From Bacteroides sp. SM23_62 (GTDB lineage: Bacteria > Bacteroidota > Bacteroidia > Bacteroidales > SM23-62), in assembly GCA_001303955.1 (NCBI GenBank), contig LJUP01000005.1:1-49574 (forward strand): 49,574 nt of DNA, in the 5' to 3' direction. The notes beneath the pieces were generated by a model. It had not been told where the DNA came from, made no database searches, and saw only the letters and a list, made by a program, of their open reading frames with translations. A program made the translations under genes and the position numbers. This document shows, in pieces, positions 1 to 10,703 of this stretch; the stretch's first letter is position 1; every line of letters begins with the position of its first letter.

Positions 1-87
1 ATTGGTGGCACCTGCATTACCGCTACCATACTCCCTTACATCCGTTCGGAAAAAAACCTTCCCTATCCAGACAGAAAAAGGCAGTGA
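1..87 (+). CDS. C-terminal end of an unidentified protein, truncated by window start
   Basis: Frame 1 is open from base 1 ([28 protein letters not shown]) to TGA at 85-87; looks like a hydrophobic segment plus a short charged tail. Too short to identify. Confidence 0.3.
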   Translation: MGGTCITATILPYIRSEKNLPYPDRKRQ

Positions 88-159
88 ACCTAACCCGTAG
101 GCTACTGCCATCAATATTGCTCCCGGGAATATTACCTCTTTGGCAGGTAACATGGGATA

Positions 160-1800
160 TTATAGTTGCGGTCCGGCCGCAATCAGTTTCCTGGTATCTT
201 CCGTATCGGCAAAATGCTCAAAGTTGGCGATAAACTTCTTGGCCAACTCGGCAGCCGCGGCATCCCATTCTTCCGGGCTCGGCCAGTTATTCCTGGGGTT
301 CAGCAGGCTGGAATCGGTACATGGCACGGTTTTGGGTATCTGCAGGTTGAAAATGGGGAGTTTTTCGTATTCCACATCGTCCAGGCTGCCATCCAGGATA
401 CAGTCAATAATACCCCGGGTCGCAGGCAGGTCGATGCGGTGCCCGCCCTTGTTATAACCTCCGCCTACCCATCCGGTATTGACCAGCCAGGCTGTCGCCC
501 CGTGTTCCTTGATCTTGAGGGTAAGTTCATTGGCATAAATGATGGGGTCAAGCAGCAGGAAGGCAGCCCCAAAACAGGCTGAGAATGAGGGAACCGGTTC
601 GGTGATCCCACGCTCCGTGCCGGCTACCTTCGCCGTGTACCCGCTGATGAAATGGTATTTGGTCTGGTCCTCCGTCAACCTTGAAACTGGTGGCAGGATC
701 CCGAATGCATCTGCCGTCAGGAAAATGACATTCTTGGCATGTCCTGCCTTGGAAGGTGGTCCGACAATGTTTTTAATATGATATATGGGATAGGAAACCC
801 TGGTGTTCGCCGTCTTTGAATCATCCTCCCAGTCCACTTCACCATTGTGCCAGTCCACCGCCACATTTTCCAGCAGGGCATCCCGCTTGATGGCATTGTA
901 TATATCCGGTTCCTTTTCCGGGTCCAGGTCTATGGTCTTGGCATAGCAGCCACCTTCAAAATTGAAAATACCGTCGTCATCCCAGCCATGTTCATCGTCC
1001 CCGATCAGATGCCGTTTCGGATCGGCAGAGAGGGTGGTTTTCCCTGTGCCTGACAGTCCGAAGAATATGGCTGATACGCCGTCATACCCTACATTTGCTG
1101 CTGCATGCATGGAGGCTATTCCCCTGAGCGGAAGATAATAATTCATCACAGAGAAGATCCCCTTCTTCATCTCACCTCCATACCAGGATCCCCCGATACA
1201 TGCCCGTTTTTCCTTCAGGTTGAATACGGCATAAACCTCAGAGTTCATACCATGCTTTTCCCAGTTCGGGTTGGTCGTCTTGGAGGCATTCAGGACCACG
1301 AAATCCGGCTCAAAATATTTCAGCTCCTCTTCTGTGGGCCTGATGAACATATTCTTGACAAAATGGGCCTGCCAGGCCACTTCCATGATAAACCTCACTT
1401 TCATCCGGGTGTCCTCATTGGCACCTACAAAACCGTCCTGCACATAGAGCTTCTTCCCCGACAGCTGCCTGGTTGAATTCTCATAAAGTTCCTTCCAGAT
1501 CTCCTCTGAAAGAGGTTTGTTGTCGGAAGATTTACGTTGTGCATTTTTCCACCAGATATTCTTTTCGTTCTCAGATTCCCTTATAATGTATTTGTCATGC
1601 GGTGAACGGCCGGTAAAGATCCCGGTGTCCACAGCCACGGCACCTGTACTGGTCAGATGGCCACGTTCATAGCCTTCCAGGGAAGGATCGGTTTCATGCT
1701 TGAAGAGTTCTTCATAGGAGAGGTTATGATATATCACTTTTACATCGGATATACCGTATTGGGATAGATCCAAATGGCTGGTTCCTTTTGTCATAATCAA
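160..1800 (-). CDS. pckA: phosphoenolpyruvate carboxykinase (ATP)
   Basis: 546-aa ORF with [18 protein letters not shown]-loop [43 protein letters not shown], and the [16 protein letters not shown] motif of ATP-type PEPCK. Confidence 0.97.
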   Translation of the reverse strand: MIMTKGTSHLDLSQYGISDVKVIYHNLSYEELFKHETDPSLEGYERGHLTSTGAVAVDTGIFTGRSPHDKYIIRESENEKNIWWKNAQRKSSDNKPLSEEIWKELYENSTRQLSGKKLYVQDGFVGANEDTRMKVRFIMEVAWQAHFVKNMFIRPTEEELKYFEPDFVVLNASKTTNPNWEKHGMNSEVYAVFNLKEKRACIGGSWYGGEMKKGIFSVMNYYLPLRGIASMHAAANVGYDGVSAIFFGLSGTGKTTLSADPKRHLIGDDEHGWDDDGIFNFEGGCYAKTIDLDPEKEPDIYNAIKRDALLENVAVDWHNGEVDWEDDSKTANTRVSYPIYHIKNIVGPPSKAGHAKNVIFLTADAFGILPPVSRLTEDQTKYHFISGYTAKVAGTERGITEPVPSFSACFGAAFLLLDPIIYANELTLKIKEHGATAWLVNTGWVGGGYNKGGHRIDLPATRGIIDCILDGSLDDVEYEKLPIFNLQIPKTVPCTDSSLLNPRNNWPSPEEWDAAAAELAKKFIANFEHFADTEDTRKLIAAGPQL

Positions 1801-1866
1801 TCTTTTAAGTGGTTATGGTAAATTTTCCGCAAATATACAAAAATATGTTTTACAGCATAAGCAGAA

Positions 1867-1900
1867 ACAAAAAAAGAAGCCCCAAAACCAGGAGCCTCTT
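1867..1900 (-). terminator. predicted Rho-independent terminator of ppdK
   Basis: On the minus strand AAGAGGCTCC-TGGTTTT-GGGGCTTCTT forms a 10-bp stem (two G-U) followed by a T tract (plus-strand A run at 1868-1875), just after the ppdK stop. Confidence 0.7.
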
Positions 1901-1926
1901 CCGTTTTTGGTTTGGTTCTGTTATGA

Positions 1927-4662
1927 TCAGTTCTGTTTTATGGCGGCCTGAGCGGCAGCAACCCTGGCAATGGGCACCCTGTAGGGTGAACAGCTTACGT
2001 AATTCATTCCCACACTGTGGCAGAATTCCACTGAACTGGGTTCCCCGCCATGTTCTCCGCAAATACCAACTTTCAGATCCGGTCTGGTGGCACGTCCTCT
2101 CTCGGTACCCATTCTGACCAGCTGGCCTATCCCTTCCTGGTCAAGTACCTGGAATGGATCATGCTTCAGGATCCCGGCATCTACGTATATGGGCAGAAAT
2201 TTACCCGAATCATCCCTGGAATAACCGAATCCCATCTGGGTCAGGTCATTGGTCCCGAATGAGAAGAATTCCGCATATTCAGCGATCTGGTCAGCCGTCA
2301 ATGCAGCACGCGGGATCTCGATCATGGTTCCGACCAGGTATTCTATCCTGTCCCCCCGTTCTTCGAAGACCTTCTCGGCTGTGGAGCGGATGATATCCTC
2401 CTGCATCCTGAATTCCTGAACGGTCCCGATCAGGGGGATCATGATCTCGGGAATGGCCCTGATGCCTCTGGCTTTCAGGTTAAGGGCAGCCTCGATGATG
2501 GCGCGTGCTTGCATTTCTGAAATTTCCGGATAGGTGTTGCCCAGGCGGCATCCCCTGTGTCCCAGCATGGGATTGAATTCATGGAGGTCTTCCACCTTGC
2601 TTTTGATCTGCTCAACCGTGATGCCCATTTCCCTGGCCATTTCCTGCTGGTTCTCGGCTTCATGGGGCACAAATTCATGGAGTGGCGGATCCAGCAGCCT
2701 TACCGTGACAGGCAGGTCATGCATGGCCTCGAATATGCCTTCGAAGTCAGCACGCTTGATCGGCAGTAACTTTTCAAGTGCCTTGCGGCGTCCCGTCTCG
2801 TCATCGGCCAGGATCATTTCCCGCATGGCGGTGATCCTGTCCCCTTCAAAGAACATATGCTCGGTGCGGCAGAGGCCTATCCCCTTGGCTCCGAAATTGC
2901 GGGCCACCTGTGAATCTTTCGGACTGTCGGCGTTGGTCCGGACACTCATTTTTGTATGCTTTTCAGCCAGGTCCATCAGTTTCCCGAAATCACCGCTCAG
3001 GTCAGGATCCATGGTGGCGATCTTTCCCTCGTATACCTCACCCGTTGTTCCGTTGAGCGAGATCCAGTCACCTTCCCTGAAAACCTGGCCATCCACGGTC
3101 ATGGTCCGGCCCTTGTAATCAATCTTCAGGCTACCGGCTCCCGATACACAGCATTTCCCCATGCCGCGGGCAACCACTGCAGCGTGAGATGTCATCCCGC
3201 CGCGTGCTGTCAGGATCCCCTTGGCAACATTCATGCCACGAAGGTCTTCGGGAGAAGTTTCAACCCTTACCAGTACCACCTGTTTTCCGGCTTCGACCCA
3301 TTCTTCCGCTTCGTCAGCAAAGAAAACCATTTGTCCCGATGCAGCACCCGGGGATGCGGGCAGTCCCTTGGCAAGGACCCTGGCCTTATTGATGGCATCA
3401 CCATTAAATACCGGGTGCAGCAGCTCATCCAGTTTGTTCGGTTCAATCCTCAGCAGGGCCGTCTTCTCATCAATCATGCCTTCTTCCAGGAGGTCCATGG
3501 CAATCTTAACCATGGATGCACCTGTACGCTTTCCGTTCCTGGTCTGCAGCAGCCAGAGTTTACCTTCCTGTATGGTGAATTCCAGGTCCTGCATATCCTT
3601 ATAATGTGCCTCGAGCTTATGCTGCGTATCAAAAAGTTCCTTGTAGATCTCCGGCATCTGTTCTTCCAGTGAAGGATAATCAGCCGCCCGGTCCGCTTCG
3701 CTCACCTGTGCCAGTTCGGCCCATCTTTTCGAGCCTTCCAGGGTGATCTGGCGGGGGGTCCTGATACCTGCGACCACATCTTCGCCTTGGGCATTGATGA
3801 GGTATTCCCCGTTGAACATGTTTTCACCGGTCCCTGCATCCCTGGTAAAGGCTACTCCGGTCCCGGAGGTATCACCCATGTTGCCAAAGACCATGGCCTG
3901 TACGTTCACGGCTGTGCCCCATTCTGCAGGAATATTGTTCAATTTCCGATAGTATTCTGCCCTTGGGTTGTTCCAGCTGTCGAAAACGGCAGCAACCGAT
4001 CCCCAGAGCTGCTCCCATGCATCCGCCGGGAAATCCTGGCCGGTCTTTTCCTTGACAGCTTTCTTAAACCTTTTAACCAGATCCTTCAGGTCATCGGTGC
4101 TCAGATCCGTATCGTCCTCCACATCCTTTTCTTCTTTCACCTCATCAATGATCTCTTCAAAGGGATCATGATCCTCCTTGGATTCGGGTTTCAATCCCAT
4201 CACCACATCACCGTACATCTGGATAAATCGCCGGTAGGAATCCCATGCAAACCTTGCATTGCCGGTCTTCACTGCCAGTCCTTCCACAACCTCATCATTC
4301 AGTCCCAGGTTCAGGATGGTATCCATCATCCCCGGCATGGAAGCACGGGCACCTGATCGTACAGACACCAGGCAGGGATTTTCCTTGTCACCAAATTTTG
4401 AATTCATTAATTTTTCCACGTTGGCAATCCCATCCGCTACTTCTTCCTTGATAAGTTTGATGACTTCGTCTTTGCCCAGCTGATTATATTCAGTACAGAC
4501 TTCAGTGGTAATGGTAAAACCTGGAGGAACCGGAACACCGATCAGGTTCATCTCCGCCAGGTTGGCACCCTTGCCCCCCAGCAGGTTTTTCATATCGGCT
4601 TTACCTTCTGCTTCTTTGTTTCCGAATTTATAAACTCTTTTGACTCTAGACATTTTATGCAT
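1927..4662 (-). CDS. ppdK: pyruvate, phosphate dikinase
   Basis: 911-aa ORF; KNLLGGKGANLAEM, catalytic-His region ILTARGGMTSHAAVVARGMGKCCVSG, and C-terminal FSFGTNDLTQMGFGYSRDD / VGICGEHGGEPSSVEF. Start may be the internal Met at MSRVKRVYKF (4653). Confidence 0.97.
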   Translation of the reverse strand: MHKMSRVKRVYKFGNKEAEGKADMKNLLGGKGANLAEMNLIGVPVPPGFTITTEVCTEYNQLGKDEVIKLIKEEVADGIANVEKLMNSKFGDKENPCLVSVRSGARASMPGMMDTILNLGLNDEVVEGLAVKTGNARFAWDSYRRFIQMYGDVVMGLKPESKEDHDPFEEIIDEVKEEKDVEDDTDLSTDDLKDLVKRFKKAVKEKTGQDFPADAWEQLWGSVAAVFDSWNNPRAEYYRKLNNIPAEWGTAVNVQAMVFGNMGDTSGTGVAFTRDAGTGENMFNGEYLINAQGEDVVAGIRTPRQITLEGSKRWAELAQVSEADRAADYPSLEEQMPEIYKELFDTQHKLEAHYKDMQDLEFTIQEGKLWLLQTRNGKRTGASMVKIAMDLLEEGMIDEKTALLRIEPNKLDELLHPVFNGDAINKARVLAKGLPASPGAASGQMVFFADEAEEWVEAGKQVVLVRVETSPEDLRGMNVAKGILTARGGMTSHAAVVARGMGKCCVSGAGSLKIDYKGRTMTVDGQVFREGDWISLNGTTGEVYEGKIATMDPDLSGDFGKLMDLAEKHTKMSVRTNADSPKDSQVARNFGAKGIGLCRTEHMFFEGDRITAMREMILADDETGRRKALEKLLPIKRADFEGIFEAMHDLPVTVRLLDPPLHEFVPHEAENQQEMAREMGITVEQIKSKVEDLHEFNPMLGHRGCRLGNTYPEISEMQARAIIEAALNLKARGIRAIPEIMIPLIGTVQEFRMQEDIIRSTAEKVFEERGDRIEYLVGTMIEIPRAALTADQIAEYAEFFSFGTNDLTQMGFGYSRDDSGKFLPIYVDAGILKHDPFQVLDQEGIGQLVRMGTERGRATRPDLKVGICGEHGGEPSSVEFCHSVGMNYVSCSPYRVPIARVAAAQAAIKQN

Positions 4663-4734
4663 TTTTTTGAAAGTACAAATGTATTTAAAATATGCTTAAA
4701 TCAAATCTAAATAATGCCAAATAAACATGAAGAT

Positions 4735-5655
4735 TCAGGCTTTGCTCCTGGGGTGGAAGCGGATGATGGCATCCCGCAGGTATTCCCTGTCGAGATGGGT
4801 GTAGATCTCAGTGGTCAGGATGGATTCATGTCCCAGCATTTCCTGTACGGCCCGCAGGTCTGCACCCCTGTCAATCAGCTCGGTGGCAAAGGAGTGGCGG
4901 AATGTATGGGGACTGACATTTTTCTTTATGCCTGCTGCTGCGACGAGGTCTTTGATCATGGTAAAAACCATGACCCGGGACAGCCGGCGGCCCCTCCGGT
5001 TAAGAAAGAGTATATCTTCATGATCCCGCTCGATTTTGGGCAGGGAATGGCGGTCTGGCAGGTAGTTGCGGATCTCTCTCAGGGCCATTCTCCCGATAGG
5101 TACCAGCCGCTCCTTGCTGCCTTTTCCCGTGACCCTGATAAATTCCTGGTCAAAATAGACATGGGACAACCTCAGCTCAGTCAGCTCTGAAACCCTCAAT
5201 CCGCATCCATAGAGTACCTCCAGCATGGCTTTATTCCTTCTGCCAGCCGGGCTCGAAAGGTCGATCTGTGACAGGATCTGTTCCACTTCTTCATGATTGA
5301 GTACCTCCGGGAGTTTCCTCCCGATCCTGGGGGTTTCCAGCAGGGTGGTCGGATCTGTTTCAATGACATCCTCCAGCAGCAGGAACCTGTAAAATGATTT
5401 GATCCCGGAAATAATCCTGGCCTGTGACCTGGCACTTAAACCCAGTTCATTCACCCAGGCAAGGAAAGCCGTCAGGTGCTGAAGTTCGACACGGGAAGGT
5501 GGCAGTGAATCATACTGTAACTCTATGAACATCACCAGTTTATCAATATCACGCGAATAGGCTTCGACGGAATTGGCCGAAAGGGATTTCTCCAGCTGCA
5601 GGAACATCCTGAAATCCTTTATGTACGTCTGCCAGCTCACAGCGTAAAAATACAA
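4735..5655 (-). CDS. xerD: tyrosine recombinase, XerD-like
   Basis: 306-aa ORF with N-terminal core-binding domain and R..K..HxxR..H/Y set: LYGCGLRVSELTELR, SPHTFRHSFATELIDRGADLRAVQEMLGHESILTTEIYTH. Confidence 0.9.
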   Translation of the reverse strand: MYFYAVSWQTYIKDFRMFLQLEKSLSANSVEAYSRDIDKLVMFIELQYDSLPPSRVELQHLTAFLAWVNELGLSARSQARIISGIKSFYRFLLLEDVIETDPTTLLETPRIGRKLPEVLNHEEVEQILSQIDLSSPAGRRNKAMLEVLYGCGLRVSELTELRLSHVYFDQEFIRVTGKGSKERLVPIGRMALREIRNYLPDRHSLPKIERDHEDILFLNRRGRRLSRVMVFTMIKDLVAAAGIKKNVSPHTFRHSFATELIDRGADLRAVQEMLGHESILTTEIYTHLDREYLRDAIIRFHPRSKA

Positions 5656-5679
5656 AGTATTTCAGACGATCCATACAAC

Positions 5680-6264
5680 CTAGAAAGGCCATCTTTCAAC
5701 ACAAAGGATCAGGGATACCCCGATGGCAGCGCCGGAAAGAAGCAGGTTCCATTCCCTCCTCTTCATGCCGACAAGGTTCACCAGTACAAATGAAACCAGG
5801 AGCACTGCCAGCACGATCATGATCTGTCCCAGTTCCAGTCCCAGGTTAAATGAAAACAGGGGCAGCAGCAGGTCCTGTTCTGTCCCGAGCAGGCTCCTCA
5901 GATAATTGGAGAAGCCCAGTCCGTGTATCAGTCCAAAGAACAGTGCCATGGAGTATTTGAACCGGTGGGAAGCGGCATCACCCGCATCAGACCGCTGAAT
6001 GATATTCCACAGTCCCGTCACAAAAATGGTGACCGGGATCAGAAATTCTATGAGACCGGTGGCGATACGGATCAGATCCAGGGTTGCCAGGGCAAGTGTC
6101 AGGGTATGCCCCAGTGTAAATGCAGTAACCAGGATCAACACTTTGGCCCATTGTTTGATGCTGTAAACTGCACACAATGCCATGAGAAAGAGGATGTGAT
6201 CATACCCGGCAAAATCAGCTATATGGTCAATCCCGAGTGAAAGATACAGGCCGAATGTTGTCAT
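5680..6264 (-). CDS. HupE/UreJ-family membrane protein
   Basis: 194-aa polytopic protein with GIDHIADFAGYDHILFLMALC, TAFTLGHTLTLALA and FGLIHGLGFSNYL His motifs typical of HupE/UreJ_2 proteins. Confidence 0.8.
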   Translation of the reverse strand: MTTFGLYLSLGIDHIADFAGYDHILFLMALCAVYSIKQWAKVLILVTAFTLGHTLTLALATLDLIRIATGLIEFLIPVTIFVTGLWNIIQRSDAGDAASHRFKYSMALFFGLIHGLGFSNYLRSLLGTEQDLLLPLFSFNLGLELGQIMIVLAVLLVSFVLVNLVGMKRREWNLLLSGAAIGVSLILCVERWPF

Positions 6265-6295
6265 GCATTTAATATTTTATAAAACAAATTTATTG

Positions 6296-6303
6296 TAATT
6301 TTG
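6296..6303 (+). promoter_or_regulatory. Bacteroidota-type -7 element (TAATTTTG) upstream of the DUF6702-like gene
   Basis: Matches TAnnTTTG exactly; lies ~43 nt upstream of the preferred ATG at 6346. No clear -33 TTG at ideal spacing. Confidence 0.4.
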
Positions 6304-6345
6304 CTAGGAATACCTTTGAGATGCGGGATTAACGGAATTAAGAAG

Positions 6346-6840
6346 ATGAGATGGGTGGGTTTGATAGTGTTGCTGACTGGTTCCTCCTGGCTTCATCCGG
6401 TTCATATATCAGTTACCAATTTAGACCTGGATCCTGTTAGGGGAAAGGTTGAGTTATCTGTAAAAATATTTGCAGATGACTTCCAGGACCTTATTTTGCA
6501 TAAGTACGGTGTACAGTTGAATATTGTGGAGCAGGAGGAACCGGGGGAAAGGATATCGGCGGTCAATGAATACATACAGGAGGCCCTGCGGCTGGTATTC
6601 AACGGGGAAGAGGCAGCAGATCTGCAATTTGTAGAATCCAGATTGAACGAAGAGGCCATCTGGTTGTTCTACAGATATGAGTTCCCCGGCAAGATCCGGA
6701 AGGTTGATATTTTGAACCGGGTGATGCTGGAGAAATTCAGTGATCAGACCAATTTGATGATTGTGACCTATGATGACAAACAAAATGGATACCGGCTGGA
6801 CAATAAAACCACTGAATTATCATTTAATATAAAGAAATAA
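6346..6840 (+). CDS. DUF6702-like exported protein
   Basis: ORF track opens at TTG 6301, but the in-frame ATG at 6346 gives a signal-peptide-like start MRWVGLIVLLTGSSWLHPVHISVTNLDLDPVRGKVELSVKIFADDFQDLI, resembling DUF6702. Confidence 0.6.
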   Translation: MRWVGLIVLLTGSSWLHPVHISVTNLDLDPVRGKVELSVKIFADDFQDLILHKYGVQLNIVEQEEPGERISAVNEYIQEALRLVFNGEEAADLQFVESRLNEEAIWLFYRYEFPGKIRKVDILNRVMLEKFSDQTNLMIVTYDDKQNGYRLDNKTTELSFNIKK

Positions 6841-6847
6841 ACAGGCC

Positions 6848-9469
6848 TTGTTGAGAAAGATACTCTTCATATTGTTTACCGGGTTTTTCACTGTAAGCGG
6901 GATGTATGCCACACATAACAGGGCGGGTGAGATCACCCTTACCCAGCATACAAATGATCCTTTTACCTATGATATCCTGATCCAGACCTTTACTTATTCC
7001 AAGTCTGCGGCTGACCGGAATGAGCTTGAAGTACAGTGGGGGGATCAAAGTGTTTCCATAGCACCGAGGACACAGAAACTCTCCCTGCCGAACTTTTATT
7101 TCTGGAACCAGTACAAGACTTCACACACCTTCCCCGGACCGGGTACCTATACCATCGTGGTCCAGGACCCGAACAGGAATTTCGGGGTTTTGAACATCCC
7201 CAATTCCGTCAACGTGATCTTTTCTGTCAAGACGACCATCGCCATCAATACAGGGATTGGGCATAACAGTACCCCTGTGCTCCTCAACCCGCCGATAGAC
7301 AGGGCAGCCATCGGCCAGGTTTTCGTCCATAACCCGGCGGCCTATGATCCGGATGGTGACAGCATATCCTATAAACTGACCGTCTGCACGGAAGAAAACG
7401 GGGAACCCATTGAGGATTATACACTTCCCCTGGCCAGCGACAGCCTGTATATCGATGAAATAACTGGGGACCTGGTCTGGAACACACCGGTTGATACAGG
7501 CATTTACAATATCGCCATCGAGATAGAAGAATGGAGATTCGGTGTTAAGATCGGGAGCATCGCCAGGGACATGCAGATCGATGTATACAACACTGATAAC
7601 CGCCCCCCTGAAATCATGCCCCTGCGTGATTTCTGTGTCGAGGCAGGGAACCTGCTCGAATACGATATACTGGCCACGGATCCGGACAGTAACGGGGTCA
7701 ATCAGTTTGCCACCGGTGGACCCTTCCTGTTTGAGGAAAGTCCCGCTACCTTCGACACCCTCTTTACTGGCAGGGGATTCAATGTTTCGAGGTTTTCCTG
7801 GCAAACTACCTGCACCCATGTGAGGAGCCAGCCATATAATGTGATTGTCAAGGCGGAGGATGACCACCCGATTCTCCAGCTGGTAGACATCAGCAACTTT
7901 CACGTCAAGGTGATCGGACCGGCACCCGAAAATCCGCGGACCACAGCCACGGCTAATTCCATCCTGCTCGAATGGGATGAGTCGGTTTGCCAGAACGTTA
8001 CATCCTATGAGATATACCGGCGCGAAGGCCGGCTTGGATACGTACCCGACACATGTGCCAACGGGATACCTTCGGACCTGGACTATGAGCTGGTCAGTAT
8101 CATTGACAGAAGGGACAGCACACGGTTCCCTGACGATAATGACGGAGAAGGACTGATCCAGGGAATCGAATACTGTTATATGGTCGTTGCCGTATTCGAA
8201 GATGGGACACCCGGATTCCCTTCAGAAGAGGTATGTGGCGTACTGACCCCGGGGAATCCTGCGGTATTACAGGCCAGTGTAACAGACCTGGATACCCAGG
8301 GAAGCATTCTGCTGTCCTGGGCCAGGCCAAGGGATCTGGATACCATCCCGGCACCCGGACCATATGAATACATCATATACCGTTCAGACCTGGATCCCAT
8401 GGGAAATAACCTCCAGGAAATAGACAGGTTCACCACCACAGATCTGGATGATACCACCTTTGTTGATTCACCGGTCAACACCATTGCCTTCCCCTATTCA
8501 TACAAGGTGGAACTTTATAATGATGAACCGGGGAACAGGTTCCTGATCGGACGCCAGGAAGTTGTATCGAGTACATGGCTGGAAATTGATGAAACAGACA
8601 ATGCCAACATTGTCCGGGTCCGTAAAAACACTCCCTGGGTAAACTATGAATACATTATATACCGCAAGGGACCGGGTAGTCAGGACTATGATTCCATTGG
8701 CATCTCGGATGCCAGTTCCTATGTTGACGATGGACTCAAGAACGGGGTAGCGTATTGCTACCGGGTGAAAACCAATGGGTGGCGAAGCGTAAACGATATT
8801 CAATACACTTCCATCAACCTGACGCATTTTGCCTGCGGGACGCCCCTTGACACCATCCCGCCCTGTCCTCCGGACCTTACCGTGGAATCATTTTGCGACA
8901 GCTCCTACAACCAGCTTACCTGGACCAATCCCAATCACAGCTGTGCGGACGATGTTGTGAAATACTATATTTATTATACCCAGGTGATGGATGGAGAGAT
9001 GGTTTTGATTGACAGTACCCTGTCCCCCGATGATACCACTTATATGCATTTTCCACCTGGATCACTGGCCGGGTGTTATGCGGTCACCGCGGTCGATTCG
9101 TTCAACAATGAAAGCAATTTCTCAGTAGTGTCCTGTGTCGACAACTGCATTGATTATATGCTGCCCAATGTATTCACACCCAACGGGGATGGCAGGAATG
9201 ATATATTCAGACCCAGCAATTATGCATTCGTTGAGAAAGTGGATATGAAGATCTATAACCGGTGGGGTGTGCTTATGTACCAGACCGAGGATCCGGATAT
9301 CAATTGGGATGGAAAACGCATGAACACCGACCAGATTGTGCCACCGGGAGTTTATTACTATGTTTGCGATGTTTTTGAGAACCGGTTGACCGGACTTGAG
9401 GTCCGGAGCTTGTCCGGCTTTGTATATGTTTTTACCGAACCAGATGCTGTTAATCCTGTGGAAAAATAG
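6848..9469 (+). CDS. large secreted protein with Fn3 domains and gliding-motility-associated C-terminal (type B T9SS sorting) domain
   Basis: TTG start plus signal peptide (KILFILFTGFFTVSGMYATHNRAGEITL), repeated Fn3-like segments, C-terminus MLPNVFTPNGDGRNDIFRPSNYAFVEKVDMKIYNRWGVLMYQTEDPDINWDGK. Confidence 0.88.
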   Translation: MLRKILFILFTGFFTVSGMYATHNRAGEITLTQHTNDPFTYDILIQTFTYSKSAADRNELEVQWGDQSVSIAPRTQKLSLPNFYFWNQYKTSHTFPGPGTYTIVVQDPNRNFGVLNIPNSVNVIFSVKTTIAINTGIGHNSTPVLLNPPIDRAAIGQVFVHNPAAYDPDGDSISYKLTVCTEENGEPIEDYTLPLASDSLYIDEITGDLVWNTPVDTGIYNIAIEIEEWRFGVKIGSIARDMQIDVYNTDNRPPEIMPLRDFCVEAGNLLEYDILATDPDSNGVNQFATGGPFLFEESPATFDTLFTGRGFNVSRFSWQTTCTHVRSQPYNVIVKAEDDHPILQLVDISNFHVKVIGPAPENPRTTATANSILLEWDESVCQNVTSYEIYRREGRLGYVPDTCANGIPSDLDYELVSIIDRRDSTRFPDDNDGEGLIQGIEYCYMVVAVFEDGTPGFPSEEVCGVLTPGNPAVLQASVTDLDTQGSILLSWARPRDLDTIPAPGPYEYIIYRSDLDPMGNNLQEIDRFTTTDLDDTTFVDSPVNTIAFPYSYKVELYNDEPGNRFLIGRQEVVSSTWLEIDETDNANIVRVRKNTPWVNYEYIIYRKGPGSQDYDSIGISDASSYVDDGLKNGVAYCYRVKTNGWRSVNDIQYTSINLTHFACGTPLDTIPPCPPDLTVESFCDSSYNQLTWTNPNHSCADDVVKYYIYYTQVMDGEMVLIDSTLSPDDTTYMHFPPGSLAGCYAVTAVDSFNNESNFSVVSCVDNCIDYMLPNVFTPNGDGRNDIFRPSNYAFVEKVDMKIYNRWGVLMYQTEDPDINWDGKRMNTDQIVPPGVYYYVCDVFENRLTGLEVRSLSGFVYVFTEPDAVNPVEK

Positions 9470-9482
9470 AAAACCTCTCCGG

Positions 9483-10694
9483 ATGGGACCGGGCCCTATG
9501 CTGCCGGTATTATCCCTGCTCGTATGGCTGCTTCATCTGTCGGCCCTCTGCCAGGACCCATACCTCCTTGGTGTCGCCAGGCTGCAGGAGGGATCCTATG
9601 AAGCAGCAAGAAATCATTTTGAGCAGGTACTCGCCACTGACGGGGAAAACCCTGAGGGACTGCTGAAAATGGCTGAAACATATTATCAGGCAAATGACTA
9701 TAGGGATGCCATCGTGTACCTGGAACGTCTTGAAAAGGCGAGGGAAGGGATGGGCTGTTACCTGCTGGCCAAAACCTACGCCCAGTTGGGGGATGCCGCA
9801 ATGGCTGCACTTCTCCTCGAAAAACACCTCAGGTCGGGCTATAAACTTCCATCCGGGACCATCCTGCTGGATGAAGCTTTTGTTTCAATTGAGAACAGCC
9901 CGGAATGGAAATCTCTCTGGAGGAATGACTGGTATTCTGAAGATGAAGTTTTGTTCCAGGAGATCTCCTACCTGACCAATTCAGGGGATTACCTGGACGC
10001 CCTTGATTTGATTGACCAGGCCCTTGAAGGTGCGGCGGACCGGGCTTCTTTACTCACTGCCCGCGGAACGGTCTTTCACCACATGGGTAATTACCAGAAT
10101 TCAATCCAGGCATACACAGCTGCGATAGACCTTTCCCGGATGAATCCAGAGAGTTTCTACGGAAGGGCACAATCCTTTATGGCCCTTGGTAAATTCAAGG
10201 ATGCCATACCCGATCTGAAACGGACCATGCAACTGCAGCCGGAGAAACTTGAGCTCCTGAAGGAATTGGGCGAGGCCCATCGCGCTGCAGGGAATTTCGA
10301 CCAGGCCGCGGAAGTAATCGAAGAGTATACTGAGTATTTCCCTGAACAGGCCGAAGCTCATTATATACATGGACAGATCCTGTTTGAATCAGGCAAGTAC
10401 CTGAAAGCCCTTTCCTGTTTCAACCATTGCCTGGAACTGGAAACAAATGATCCCAGATTCTATGCGGCCCGTGGGGAAACATACCTGGCGACCAGCACTT
10501 ATCGGTACGCCCTGAATGATTTCGGAATGGCACTCGACCTTGATCCCAAAAACCACGAAGTATGGTTCCAGAAAGGGATGGCGCGGTGGTATTCCAATGA
10601 CAGGGAGGGATCCATAGCCGACTGGGAAAGGGCTGCCCGTTATGGATCAGAGAAGGCAGCAAAAAAGCTCGATGAGCTTGCCGTCAGGCAATAA
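9483..10694 (+). CDS. exported TPR-repeat protein
   Basis: ORF opens at 9396, but ATG at 9483 yields signal peptide MGPGPMLPVLSLLVWLLHLSALCQ and avoids overlap with the upstream gene; multiple TPR units (e.g. AHYIHGQILFESGKYLKALSCFNHCLELETND). Confidence 0.85.
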   Translation: MGPGPMLPVLSLLVWLLHLSALCQDPYLLGVARLQEGSYEAARNHFEQVLATDGENPEGLLKMAETYYQANDYRDAIVYLERLEKAREGMGCYLLAKTYAQLGDAAMAALLLEKHLRSGYKLPSGTILLDEAFVSIENSPEWKSLWRNDWYSEDEVLFQEISYLTNSGDYLDALDLIDQALEGAADRASLLTARGTVFHHMGNYQNSIQAYTAAIDLSRMNPESFYGRAQSFMALGKFKDAIPDLKRTMQLQPEKLELLKELGEAHRAAGNFDQAAEVIEEYTEYFPEQAEAHYIHGQILFESGKYLKALSCFNHCLELETNDPRFYAARGETYLATSTYRYALNDFGMALDLDPKNHEVWFQKGMARWYSNDREGSIADWERAARYGSEKAAKKLDELAVRQ

Positions 10695-10703
10695 CAGAGA
10701 CTT

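Noticed and set aside
2534-3672. Long plus-strand ORFs antisense to ppdK (2534-3118, 2956-3672)
   Set aside because: Artefacts of GC-rich coding bias opposite a canonical PPDK.
4735-5655. Tyrosine recombinase as evidence of an integrated mobile element
   Set aside because: XerD-like housekeeping architecture, no attachment repeats, tRNA, phage or conjugation genes nearby.
7121-7903. 260-aa minus-strand ORF inside the Fn3/T9SS gene
   Set aside because: Antisense to a well-supported coding frame; no recognisable motifs.
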